Of a DNA stretch of 64,000 nucleotides, positions 44,372-53,061 are shown one piece after another. Position numbers and translations under genes: made by a program. The DNA is from Vibrio atypicus (GTDB taxonomy: Bacteria > Pseudomonadota > Gammaproteobacteria > Enterobacterales > Vibrionaceae). The stretch is taken from positions 210,551 to 274,550 of the forward strand of contig NZ_BLID01000007.1 in the NCBI RefSeq assembly GCF_009811315.1, read 5' to 3'. The stretch's first letter is position 1; the number at the start of each line of letters is the position of its first letter. Below the pieces are notes generated by a model, which saw only the letters and a list, made by a program, of their open reading frames with translations, did no database searches and was not told the DNA's origin.

Positions 44372-45379
44372 TTACTGAACAGTCGTCGACTCTGCAGGCT
44401 CTTCAGTTTTCACTGTACTTACAGAGTTGTCGATGTAAGGTTTGTTGGTCAAGTTGACCTGTAGGCGAACCGTATTGTCGATCAGTTGAACAAGTGGCGC
44501 CCATTTTACTTTTTTCTCTTTCTCAAACAGATAGTTAAAGTTTTCTGGTGACCAGTCCATCGTATATTGAGGGTTGAGTGGGCGACCTAAGAAGCGCACT
44601 TCATAATGTAAGTGTGGCCCTGTCGAGTTACCTGAATTGCCACAAGTTGCGATGAGATCCCCTTTACTCACAAATTGGCCGCTGCGAACTTTAAAACGCG
44701 ATAAATGAGCGTATGAGCTCATAAAACCAAACGAGTGTCTAACGGTTAGGTAATTACCATACCCTTTTGAACTTGGGCGCACGGTTTCAATCACACCATC
44801 AGCCGGTGCGTAGATCTCTTCACCGCGCTTACAGGTCAGGTCGATGCCTGTGTGAGTGTGTCGCTTACCGGTAATTGGGTTGGTTCGACGTCCATACGAA
44901 GATGAAATACGTTGGTACTGCATTGGGGAATCGTTAGGGATCATGCGGAACATGGTCGCACGTACTGCTGAGTCGACAGCTGCAGCGTCTAAACGATCTT
45001 CTAAGTTCTCTTCCGTTGTGGATTCTTCGTTTGCCAGCCCTAGAACAGATTCAACATCAAACACTCTTTTTCCGAGAATGCTGATTTCTGTTTTTTTATC
45101 TTCTAGCTCTTGGGTAACGGCATGTGTTTCATTGATTTGTTCAGCGTAGAGTTGCTCTAACTCACTTTTTTGTTTTTCAACTTCGCTCAATTTATCAATC
45201 AGTAAGTTGTATTGCTGCTGAGCAGAGCGTTCACTTTGCCAGTTATGGTAAACATAACCTGCACCGATTGCAGCAGACACTGCTACGGCAGAGAGTGAAC
45301 CGATCAGGGCTTTTCTCGAGACGTGAAAATCTTGTACACCAGAGGAAGCTGGAATAGAAATGGTAATTTTTTTAGACAT
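44372..45379 (-). CDS. Membrane-anchored M23 (LytM) peptidase
   Basis: From ATG at 45379 the product is 335 residues. It has one transmembrane helix near the N-terminus (about 24-44), a coiled coil (about 50-115) and a C-terminal M23 domain. The zinc and catalytic residues HxxxD (THTGIDL) and HLHYEV are both present, so it should be an active peptidoglycan endopeptidase; the substrate bond is not known. The frame also opens at a GTG at 45403 that would overlap the PilZ gene. With ATG the gap to the PilZ stop is 10 bases, so the two are cotranscribed. Confidence 0.9.
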   Translation of the reverse strand: MSKKITISIPASSGVQDFHVSRKALIGSLSAVAVSAAIGAGYVYHNWQSERSAQQQYNLLIDKLSEVEKQKSELEQLYAEQINETHAVTQELEDKKTEISILGKRVFDVESVLGLANEESTTEENLEDRLDAAAVDSAVRATMFRMIPNDSPMQYQRISSSYGRRTNPITGKRHTHTGIDLTCKRGEEIYAPADGVIETVRPSSKGYGNYLTVRHSFGFMSSYAHLSRFKVRSGQFVSKGDLIATCGNSGNSTGPHLHYEVRFLGRPLNPQYTMDWSPENFNYLFEKEKKVKWAPLVQLIDNTVRLQVNLTNKPYIDNSVSTVKTEEPAESTTVQ

Positions 45380-45389
45380 ACTGCTTTCG

Positions 45390-45761
45390 TTAGGTGTATT
45401 CACCTAGGTCAGACAAGTGCTCGATATCTCGATGCAATAGTTCGTCATCACCTACGTTTAATTCAATCAACCGCTTTAGATGTCCGATACTCTCAATATC
45501 AATATGATCAATGCTTAGACGAATCATATTGTTATTAATACCAACAATATTCCCTACGAGTTGGATCGTGACATCGCTTCCTGAAAGCGAAAACTCTACG
45601 TTAACTTGTTCATCTTGAGTCAGTAGTGCTGACTGGTCACAGTCAATTAATAAGCCATGTAAGGATAAATCACTGATAGTAGCATTTACAGTATTTATAC
45701 CTTGGCGAAGCACAGTTTGGGTGCGATAAACAATACGCGAAAAACGACGACGTTCAATCAT
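45390..45761 (-). CDS. PilZ-domain protein (cyclic-di-GMP receptor)
   Basis: The 123-residue product is a single PilZ domain. The two cyclic-di-GMP contact motifs are present: RxxxR at residues 5-9 (RRFSR) and DxSxxG as DLSLHG (about 31-36). It should therefore bind cyclic-di-GMP. No output domain is fused. It is directly upstream of the M23 peptidase gene, suggesting the peptidase or its complex could be controlled by cyclic-di-GMP; that is inference only. Confidence 0.9.
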   Translation of the reverse strand: MIERRRFSRIVYRTQTVLRQGINTVNATISDLSLHGLLIDCDQSALLTQDEQVNVEFSLSGSDVTIQLVGNIVGINNNMIRLSIDHIDIESIGHLKRLIELNVGDDELLHRDIEHLSDLGEYT

Positions 45762-45879
45762 AGCAATCTCTCTTAATCTGAACTCTCAGAGTAACAAAAT
45801 TATTATGGTAGCTATGCGGAGTCGTTCGCATTATTTAGCATTATCAATCGGGATATTTATCCGTATTGTGAGCTATATA

Positions 45880-45909
45880 ATAAAGGCCGCTAATTTAAGC
45901 GGCCTTTGG
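45880..45909 (-). terminator. Rho-independent terminator of ettA
   Basis: AAAGGCCGCT and AGCGGCCTTT form a ten-pair stem with a six-base loop. On the minus strand it is followed by ATTATATA-type AT-rich sequence. Confidence 0.85.
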
Positions 45910-45944
45910 ACAAATTTCAAGCATTAGCTATTGTGAGAGTAAAA

Positions 45945-47612
45945 TTACTTCGTAATACGCTTGTATTTGATGCGATGCGGCTCTGCTGCTTCAGGCCCTA
46001 AGGTCTTCTTCAGCCACTCCATGTACTCAGTATAGTTACCTTCGTAGAAGTTCACTTGGCCTTCATCACGGTAATCGATGATATGCGTTGCGATACGGTC
46101 TAGGAACCAACGGTCGTGCGAGATTACCATAGCACAGCCAGGGAACTCTAATAGCGCTTCTTCTAGTGCACGTAGCGTTTCAACGTCAAGGTCGTTGGTT
46201 GGTTCATCGAGTAATAGTACGTTACCGCCAGCTTTAAGCAGCTTAGCAAGGTGTACACGGTTACGCTCACCACCAGAAAGCTCGCCAATGATCTTTTGTT
46301 GATCACTGCCTTTGAAGTTGAAGCGTGAACAGTAAGCACGAGCTGGGATTTCGAAGTTGTTGATCTTAATGATATCAGCGCCTTCAGAGATCTCTTGGAA
46401 TACGGTTTTGCTGTCATCCATGCTGTCACGGAACTGATCAACAGACGCCAGTTTCACCGTGTCACCCATCTCGATAGTACCTGAGTCAGGTTGCTCTGTG
46501 CCGCTTAGCATTTTAAATAGGGTCGATTTACCTGCACCGTTGGCACCGATAATACCGACGATCGCACCTTTAGGCATGCTGAACGATAGGTCGTCAATAA
46601 GAACACGGCCATCAAATGATTTCGTTAGGTTATTCACTTCGATAACCTTGTCGCCTAAGCGCTCGCCTGGCGGAATGAACAGTTCATTTGTTTCATTACG
46701 CTTCTGGTGATCGCCGCTTTGTAGTTCTTCAAAGCGCGCCATACGTGCTTTTGACTTCGCTTGACGACCTTTAGGGTTTTGACGAACCCACTCAAGTTCT
46801 TTCTCGATAGTCTTTTGGCGAGCTTTTTCTTGAGATGCTTCTTGTTGTAGACGCGCATCTTTTTGCTCAAGCCAAGAAGTGTAGTTACCTTGCCATGGAA
46901 TACCTTCACCACGGTCAAGTTCAAGAATCCAACCCGCAGCGTTATCAAGGAAGTAACGGTCGTGGGTGATAGCAACAACAGTACCTGTGTAATCTACAAG
47001 GAAGCGTTCTAGCCATGCCACAGATTCTGCATCCAAGTGGTTGGTTGGTTCGTCAAGAAGCAGCATATCAGGCTTCTCAAGAAGAAGACGACAGATAGCA
47101 ACACGACGACGCTCACCACCAGATAGGTGCTGAATTTTTTGGTCCCACTCAGGAAGACGAAGGGCATTTGCTGCACGCTCAAGAGCGTTTTCTAGGTTGT
47201 GGCCATCTTTCGCTTGAATCAGTGCTTCAAGTTCACCTTGCTCTTTTGCTAGCGCGTCAAAATCAGCACCTTCTTCAGCGTAAGCCGCATATACCGCATC
47301 TAGACGCTTTAGTGCGCCTGCGACGTCTGAAACCGCTTCTTCCACTATTTCACGAACGGTTTTCGATTCGTCGAGTACCGGTTCCTGCGGTAAGTAACCT
47401 ACGTTAAGTCCCGGTTGTGGACGAGCTTCACCATCAATATCAGTATCGATACCAGCCATAATACGTAGCAGTGTTGATTTACCTGCACCGTTTAGACCCA
47501 AAACACCGATTTTTGCACCAGGGAAGAAGCTCAGAGAGATATCTTTTAGAATTTGACGCTTAGGTGGCACAATTTTGCTCACCCGCGACATGGTATATAC
47601 GTATTCAGCCAT
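45945..47612 (-). CDS. ettA: Energy-dependent translational throttle protein EttA (ABC-F)
   Basis: The product is 555 residues, the same length as E. coli EttA (YjjK). Two ABC domains lack membrane parts: Walker A GLNGAGKST and GANGAGKST, signature LSGGERRRVAICRLLLEKP and LSGGERNRVHLAKLLKAGG. Between them is the Lys- and Arg-rich interdomain linker (about 245-320). EttA binds the ribosomal E site and slows translation when ATP is low. The start is ATG at 47612. It diverges from slt. Confidence 0.96.
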   Translation of the reverse strand: MAEYVYTMSRVSKIVPPKRQILKDISLSFFPGAKIGVLGLNGAGKSTLLRIMAGIDTDIDGEARPQPGLNVGYLPQEPVLDESKTVREIVEEAVSDVAGALKRLDAVYAAYAEEGADFDALAKEQGELEALIQAKDGHNLENALERAANALRLPEWDQKIQHLSGGERRRVAICRLLLEKPDMLLLDEPTNHLDAESVAWLERFLVDYTGTVVAITHDRYFLDNAAGWILELDRGEGIPWQGNYTSWLEQKDARLQQEASQEKARQKTIEKELEWVRQNPKGRQAKSKARMARFEELQSGDHQKRNETNELFIPPGERLGDKVIEVNNLTKSFDGRVLIDDLSFSMPKGAIVGIIGANGAGKSTLFKMLSGTEQPDSGTIEMGDTVKLASVDQFRDSMDDSKTVFQEISEGADIIKINNFEIPARAYCSRFNFKGSDQQKIIGELSGGERNRVHLAKLLKAGGNVLLLDEPTNDLDVETLRALEEALLEFPGCAMVISHDRWFLDRIATHIIDYRDEGQVNFYEGNYTEYMEWLKKTLGPEAAEPHRIKYKRITK

Positions 47613-47868
47613 TGCCGATCGTTCCTAAAATTTAAATTCACGTAGCTGGCTATTTTATACCAAGATGGTGCGCTTTGTTACCTCCAAAACGGGACAAGTG
47701 GTTGGAAAGTAGCTATTGATGCTTTACTGATCAATATTCCGAGTAAAGCAAGGGTGCGGTCACAGTTGTGTGAATTTATTATTATTTACATCTCCGCGCT
47801 TTACATGGCTGCGTACAATGAGCATAAATTAGGAACTTAATTGATTATTCTCAACGGGAAGAGAATCT

Positions 47869-49824
47869 ATGATGCTGACGTTTTCCAAGTCGCTGCATCG
47901 CATTCCTTCATCGGTGCTGACGTTGGCATCGATGGTTTGCAGCGCAAGTTATGCCACTTCAGCACTGGCAACTAACCTTCAAGAACAACGTAATATTTAC
48001 GATCAGGTACAAGACTATTTAGACGACAAAGATGTCGCTAGTTATCAGAAATTACGGGGTAAGATTTCAGACTACTCGCTCACTCCGTATGTCGACTACC
48101 GAGCTTTTTTGATTGATATCGGTGATCGCTCACCACAAGAAGTTGAAGCTTTTATTCAAGATCACCAAGACTTTCCATTTTCGGGACGAATCCGAGCGCC
48201 TTATATTAGTAGCTTAGCTAAGCAAGGTGATTGGAAAAGACTACTCGAGTTTCAAACAGTTGAGCCGCGCGGCGAAACTTATCAGTGTCATTATTACAAT
48301 GCGCTTTACCAACAAGGAAAAACTGAACAAGCCTTTCAAGGCGCTGAAAAGCTTTGGCATTCGGGTCACTCCATCGCAGACGCCTGTGATCCTCTATTTG
48401 AGGCATGGGACAACGCGGGTTTAAGGAGCGACGAGCAAATCCTACAGCGCATGCTGCTGGCATTTGAAGCTCGAAATGGTTCGATAATGAACTACCTCAA
48501 AAAACAGGTGGAATCAAAGCCGGCAAAACAAAAGGCGACAGATATGAAGGCTCTGTTTAACAAGCCTGAGACTGTTGCTGAGTTTGCACGCTCTCATCCA
48601 GCGGAACCGTTTTATCAACAGCAAGTGATTCAAGGGCTTAAAAAGCTGGCGCGTAAAGACGTTAAGCAAGCTCAGAAAGTATTTGATTCCGTGGTGACGG
48701 CTCAGGAATTACCTGAAGCAGAGGTTCAAATACTGGCGGATTATCTTTCATTTCGTTTAATTAATACCGATTCCGATGAATTGGCTAAGTGGCGTGATAG
48801 CAAAATCAAAACATCCAATAGCGGAGTTTTAATTGAAAGACGTGTTCGGCTGGCAATTCAGCATGTTGATTGGCCGGGAGTTAAGCAGTGGATTGAGGTA
48901 CTTCCTGAAGATAAACAGAGTACGATTCGTTGGCAATATTGGTTAGGGCGTAGTGAAATTGCAACGGGAGAGCAAGTCTCGGGACAGCAAAGACTCGCGA
49001 GATTGGTTGGGCAACGCAATTTTTATAGCGTAGCTGCTGCTAAAGAGATTAAACGTTCTATAGATTATCCTGTTTCGACAGTACAGCTTGATAAAAAAGC
49101 GATTGCACCATTTCACTCATCATTGGTTCGTATCGCTGAATTGATTGAACGCGACAAGATTGCTGCCGCCAAGAGTGAATGGCGCTGGTTATTAAATCGT
49201 GTTGATAACAATCAAAAAGAGATGTTAGCCGCCTATGCGTCATATAAGCGTTGGCATAACCTAACTGTTACCGCCAGTATCGAAGCAAAAATGTGGGATA
49301 ATTTAACCTTGCGCTTCCCAGTTGCTCATCGCTGGTGGTTTAATTTCTATGGAGATAAACATGGCATTGACCCTATCACTCTAATGTCATTAGCTAGGCA
49401 AGAAAGTGGCTTGGATGTTGAAGCTCGCTCACCAGTTGGCGCAAGAGGCATTATGCAGATCATGCCTGCAACCGCGAAATATACCGCGCGTAAGTATCAA
49501 TTAACTTACCAAGGTACAGGCGATTTATATGAAGTGGGCAAAAACATTGAAATTGGTAGCCATTATTTGAAAGGTTTATTGGATCAATACGATAACAATC
49601 GAATTTTTGCCTTGGCGGCGTATAATGCGGGACCACATAGAGTAAAAACCTGGCGTGGACGAACCCAAGGGAAACTGGATGCGTACGCATTTATCGAGGC
49701 GATTCCATTTAAAGAAACTCGCGGTTACGTACAAAATATTCTGATGTTTGAAACGTATTATCGAAACCTATTAGGAGAAGATGGTGCCTTTTTGGACAAG
49801 AATGAGATGACCACCAGGTATTAA
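47869..49824 (+). CDS. slt: Soluble lytic murein transglycosylase Slt70
   Basis: This 651-residue periplasmic enzyme cleaves glycan strands to 1,6-anhydro ends. A signal peptide covers about 1-35. A long alpha-helical superhelix follows (about 40-450), then the SLT domain with the catalytic Glu in LARQESGLD, SPVGARGIMQIMPATAK and LAAYNAGPHRV. The start is ATG at 47869; GGGAAGAG upstream is a fair ribosome-binding site. It is 16 bases before trpR, the slt-trpR order of E. coli. Confidence 0.95.
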   Translation: MMLTFSKSLHRIPSSVLTLASMVCSASYATSALATNLQEQRNIYDQVQDYLDDKDVASYQKLRGKISDYSLTPYVDYRAFLIDIGDRSPQEVEAFIQDHQDFPFSGRIRAPYISSLAKQGDWKRLLEFQTVEPRGETYQCHYYNALYQQGKTEQAFQGAEKLWHSGHSIADACDPLFEAWDNAGLRSDEQILQRMLLAFEARNGSIMNYLKKQVESKPAKQKATDMKALFNKPETVAEFARSHPAEPFYQQQVIQGLKKLARKDVKQAQKVFDSVVTAQELPEAEVQILADYLSFRLINTDSDELAKWRDSKIKTSNSGVLIERRVRLAIQHVDWPGVKQWIEVLPEDKQSTIRWQYWLGRSEIATGEQVSGQQRLARLVGQRNFYSVAAAKEIKRSIDYPVSTVQLDKKAIAPFHSSLVRIAELIERDKIAAAKSEWRWLLNRVDNNQKEMLAAYASYKRWHNLTVTASIEAKMWDNLTLRFPVAHRWWFNFYGDKHGIDPITLMSLARQESGLDVEARSPVGARGIMQIMPATAKYTARKYQLTYQGTGDLYEVGKNIEIGSHYLKGLLDQYDNNRIFALAAYNAGPHRVKTWRGRTQGKLDAYAFIEAIPFKETRGYVQNILMFETYYRNLLGEDGAFLDKNEMTTRY

Positions 49825-49840
49825 TAGGTAGTAAAATTTA

Positions 49841-50137
49841 ATGGCAACAGAACCTGAGTACACAGACTGGCAACAGATTTTAGATCTGGTTAAGAGTAGT
49901 AGTGAGTCAAATCAGCATGAGATGCTGCTGACGATGTTGTTGACTCCTGATGAAAGAGAGTCTCTCGTTGCTCGGGTGAACATATTTAGAGAGTTGCTTG
50001 AGGGTGACTTGTCTCAGCGTCAAATTAGTCAGATGCTTGGCGTTGGTATTGCAACCATCACTCGTGGTTCTAATGAACTCAAATCTAAGTCTGAACTAGA
50101 CAAGCAAGCTCTTGCTGAATTGTTGCAACGAAAATGA
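49841..50137 (+). CDS. trpR: Trp operon repressor
   Basis: This 98-residue all-helical repressor binds DNA when tryptophan is bound. The helix-turn-helix SQRQISQMLGVGIATITRGSNEL (about 66-88) is nearly identical to that of E. coli TrpR. The LLTPDERESLVARVNIFREL segment is also conserved. The start is ATG at 49841. It is cotranscribed with slt and ended by a strong terminator. Confidence 0.95.
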   Translation: MATEPEYTDWQQILDLVKSSSESNQHEMLLTMLLTPDERESLVARVNIFRELLEGDLSQRQISQMLGVGIATITRGSNELKSKSELDKQALAELLQRK

Positions 50138-50156
50138 ATGCTTGATTGATTGCGAT

Positions 50157-50188
50157 TAAAGGGTGCCTTGATGGCACCCTTTTTGTTG
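50157..50188 (+). terminator. Rho-independent terminator of slt-trpR
   Basis: AAAGGGTGCC and GGCACCCTTT pair perfectly around TTGAT, followed by five T. Confidence 0.93.
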
Positions 50189-50213
50189 TTTCTTGTTCGC
50201 CAATTGCTATTAA

Positions 50214-50747
50214 TTATAGATTAGCTGGAAAGTGTTCTGCGTTTGTGAAAGGAATCAAAGCGAGAATTAGAGCTTGGTGGTAGACGCTGCTGCGGGTGAG
50301 TATATCGTTAGTTAGTAAACTAATCGCCCCCCCTTTTTGTTTAATATTCTCTGTTGCAAATACTTCGTCCATCACATCACCTAGTTCATTAGCATTGGTG
50401 AGCTTTTCAATTACTAGTGGCGGTAACATCAAGCTTGCTGAGCGAGATTCACCTCTGTGTGTTGCTGATTCAATGACCATCCAGGCAAATGTGACGCTGC
50501 CCTCTATTCCTGCTTCTAAGCCGACATAGTAATCCCCATCTACCTGTTCTGATTTTGCGTTTCTTACTCTATTGCGCGCACCATCATAAGTTTCTTGGTT
50601 AGTCATAGGTTGGTCTGCGACTTCACTCGCTACACTAACTCCTGAAAAATAGAACTCTTGCTCTGGAAATGCCGCTTGAAAGGCACTTTTAACGGCATTA
50701 ATTTTGGCTGGGTTAAGCGAAGCTACAATAACTTTCTTCACTGACAT
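50214..50747 (-). CDS. yjjX: Inosine/xanthosine triphosphatase YjjX
   Basis: This 177-residue non-canonical NTPase is of the Maf/Ham1-like fold. The N-terminal VASLNPAKINAVKSAFQ and the later DYYVGLEAGIEG and SSVYHQALILAL segments match YjjX. It clears ITP and XTP from the pool. The start is ATG at 50747, which lies 35 bases inside the 3' end of mbaA in another frame, so translation may be coupled. In E. coli yjjX also lies near trpR. Confidence 0.9.
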   Translation of the reverse strand: MSVKKVIVASLNPAKINAVKSAFQAAFPEQEFYFSGVSVASEVADQPMTNQETYDGARNRVRNAKSEQVDGDYYVGLEAGIEGSVTFAWMVIESATHRGESRSASLMLPPLVIEKLTNANELGDVMDEVFATENIKQKGGAISLLTNDILTRSSVYHQALILALIPFTNAEHFPANL

Positions 50748-53061
50748 CGATGATTCCTTGGTGATTCTTAGTGTTCAATCTGAGTTGCTCAAGTGAGAGT
50801 GGAGCAGAGAGGTAGTAACCCTGCATAAAATCACATTGATTACTGGCTAGCCACTGGTGCATTTCGGCGGATTCGATTCCTTCCGCGGTCACTAGCATAG
50901 ATTGAGAGTGGCAAAGGTCAACTAAAGGTTTTACAACATTTTGGTTGTTGGTTTTGATCAATGCCGCCAAAAATTCTCGGTCAAATTTAATCTTTTGTAC
51001 TGGGTATTCAACTAACTGAGTGATTGAGGTATAGCCTGAGCCAAAGTCATCAATGGTTAGCTTAAAGCCCATTTGTGATAGCTCATAAAGCAATAAGTAG
51101 CTTTGAGAGTCTGAGGCAAAAGTCTCAGTGATCTCAAAATCAATTAAGCTAGGGAGAACTGCATATTGACTCGCCATCATTGTTATATCTTGAGCCAGCT
51201 GAAGTGAATCAAGTTCTGCTGAGGAGAGGTTGATCGATATTTGGACTGGTGATTCAAAACACGATTGTATCTCAGAGAAATTTTTAAAGGCTGTTTTTAC
51301 AACCCAACGATCTATTGTGCCAAAGAGACCAATTTGCTCTGAGATTGGGATAAATTCACTAGGGTCCACTTTACCGAGCTTTGGAGAGTTCCAACGAAGT
51401 AGTGCTTCCACACCTACGATTCGTTCACCAGTGCGATTGTAGTAGGGTTGATAAAGGAGTTGAAACTCTTGGTCTAGGTGACAGGTTCGCAATGCCCGCT
51501 CGATTTGGGAGCGACGGCGTACGAGCTGATCGAGTTCTTTCGAATAGTGGGCAATTTGGTTTTTACCAGCTCGTTTAGCCTGATACATCGCGGTATCTGC
51601 ATTCGAGAGCAGTGAAGTTAACTCTCGGCCATCCTCAGGGTACGAGGCAATACCAATACTGGCTGTGATTGGAAAATTCCCAAGTGGAGAGTTAGCACTA
51701 TTTTGAATTGGTTCTAATACAGCTTGTGCGATATCAGGAGCATAGCTCGTATTTTGTGTCGAAGAGGATATAAAAACAGCAAACTCATCCCCAGAGAGTC
51801 GCGCCGCAAGACATTTGATATTGAACTTAGCTTGGAATTCATTGCAGCGTTGTTTGATATGTTCAGCAAAATTTACCAGTAGAGAATCGCCAATGTGGTG
51901 ACCGTATTTATCATTAACGTATTTGAAGTTGTCCAAGTCGATATACAGAATCCAAGCGCGAGTATTCATTAATTTATTTGCGATAGTTCGTTCAACAAAG
52001 ACTTGGAATTGATAGCGATTAGCAAGCTGAGTTAAGTGATCATTTTCCGCCATCGCTTTGGTCTTTTGATAGCTGGAATTGAGCTCTTTGTACATGTCAT
52101 AAAAGCGGACAGATAGACGACCTATCTCGTCGTCTGTTGTTAGACGATCGATATTCGTTCTTTTTTGTTGTTCGACCTCTTGTAGCTGGTCATCTAAGCT
52201 TGTAATCGGTCGGATGACATGGCGATAGAGTAAGAACAATAAAATTAGAACAGTCGATACAGCTGAAGCACCAAAGGCAAGCAACAACTTGTTTTCAATC
52301 TTATTAAGCTGTTGTTCAAGTAGATATTGAGCAGGATCTAACACCGCATAGAGGTTAGGTTTGAGTTCTACCGATTGAGTCAAACCTGATTTTTTTACAG
52401 GTTCTTGCGCAAAGAAAATACTACTGTCGTTATCAAACTCAAGAATGCGTTTGAGTTGATCGAAGTTTTCGAGTGATAAGGAAACAACAACAAAAAATAT
52501 CTCGTCTTTGTTATAGCTTAATGGGGTGCTTAAGGTATTACTATCTAAAACGTCATAACGAATTAATATACTTTGCCCTTGGTAGTTATTGGCAAAACCG
52601 GTGTGGGATAACTCCCCAGTTTGTTTATAAATATGTCTTATGTACTTGAGTACATTTTCATCGAGTGTTGAGAAAGGGTCGGATTGGTTATCTGCATAAA
52701 ACTTAACCCCGGCTTTGCTATCTACGATTGCGACCGCGATATTATCTTGTTTGTTGGGTTGAAGATCATCGATGGTCGTTTGCAGATTATTTATGAGCCT
52801 CATATCTCGATAGGGATTTTCTGGCTGGCTGTAGTAGTGGCGTATGATATCGCTTTTTATAAGGGTTAAAGAATAGCTGTTTATCAGTGAGACAGATTGG
52901 CGAAAATGTCCAGCAAGCTTTTCCATGGTGAGCTGCAGGTAGCTATTTTCTCGTTTAATAAGAGTATTTTTTTGGTTTACATAGATACTATAACTCGATG
53001 CCGCAGCACTGAGCATAATGACAGGTACAACCAACAATAGGACTCTAGTACTGAGCTTCAT
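50713..53061 (-). CDS. mbaA: GGDEF/EAL cyclic-di-GMP protein MbaA
   Basis: The 782-residue product has a periplasmic region between two membrane helices (about 7-25 and 260-280), a HAMP-like linker, a GGDEF domain (about 330-500) and an EAL domain (about 515-765). The GGDEF site reads SGDEF (near residue 420), a form that can stay active; the EAL motif (VEALLRW, near 550), EITETFA and DDFGSGYTS are intact. In V. cholerae MbaA works with the periplasmic sensor NspS to tie polyamine levels to biofilm. The partner gene lies directly upstream and overlaps by 17 bases. Confidence 0.93.
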   Translation of the reverse strand: MKLSTRVLLLVVPVIMLSAAASSYSIYVNQKNTLIKRENSYLQLTMEKLAGHFRQSVSLINSYSLTLIKSDIIRHYYSQPENPYRDMRLINNLQTTIDDLQPNKQDNIAVAIVDSKAGVKFYADNQSDPFSTLDENVLKYIRHIYKQTGELSHTGFANNYQGQSILIRYDVLDSNTLSTPLSYNKDEIFFVVVSLSLENFDQLKRILEFDNDSSIFFAQEPVKKSGLTQSVELKPNLYAVLDPAQYLLEQQLNKIENKLLLAFGASAVSTVLILLFLLYRHVIRPITSLDDQLQEVEQQKRTNIDRLTTDDEIGRLSVRFYDMYKELNSSYQKTKAMAENDHLTQLANRYQFQVFVERTIANKLMNTRAWILYIDLDNFKYVNDKYGHHIGDSLLVNFAEHIKQRCNEFQAKFNIKCLAARLSGDEFAVFISSSTQNTSYAPDIAQAVLEPIQNSANSPLGNFPITASIGIASYPEDGRELTSLLSNADTAMYQAKRAGKNQIAHYSKELDQLVRRRSQIERALRTCHLDQEFQLLYQPYYNRTGERIVGVEALLRWNSPKLGKVDPSEFIPISEQIGLFGTIDRWVVKTAFKNFSEIQSCFESPVQISINLSSAELDSLQLAQDITMMASQYAVLPSLIDFEITETFASDSQSYLLLYELSQMGFKLTIDDFGSGYTSITQLVEYPVQKIKFDREFLAALIKTNNQNVVKPLVDLCHSQSMLVTAEGIESAEMHQWLASNQCDFMQGYYLSAPLSLEQLRLNTKNHQGIIDVSEESYCSFA

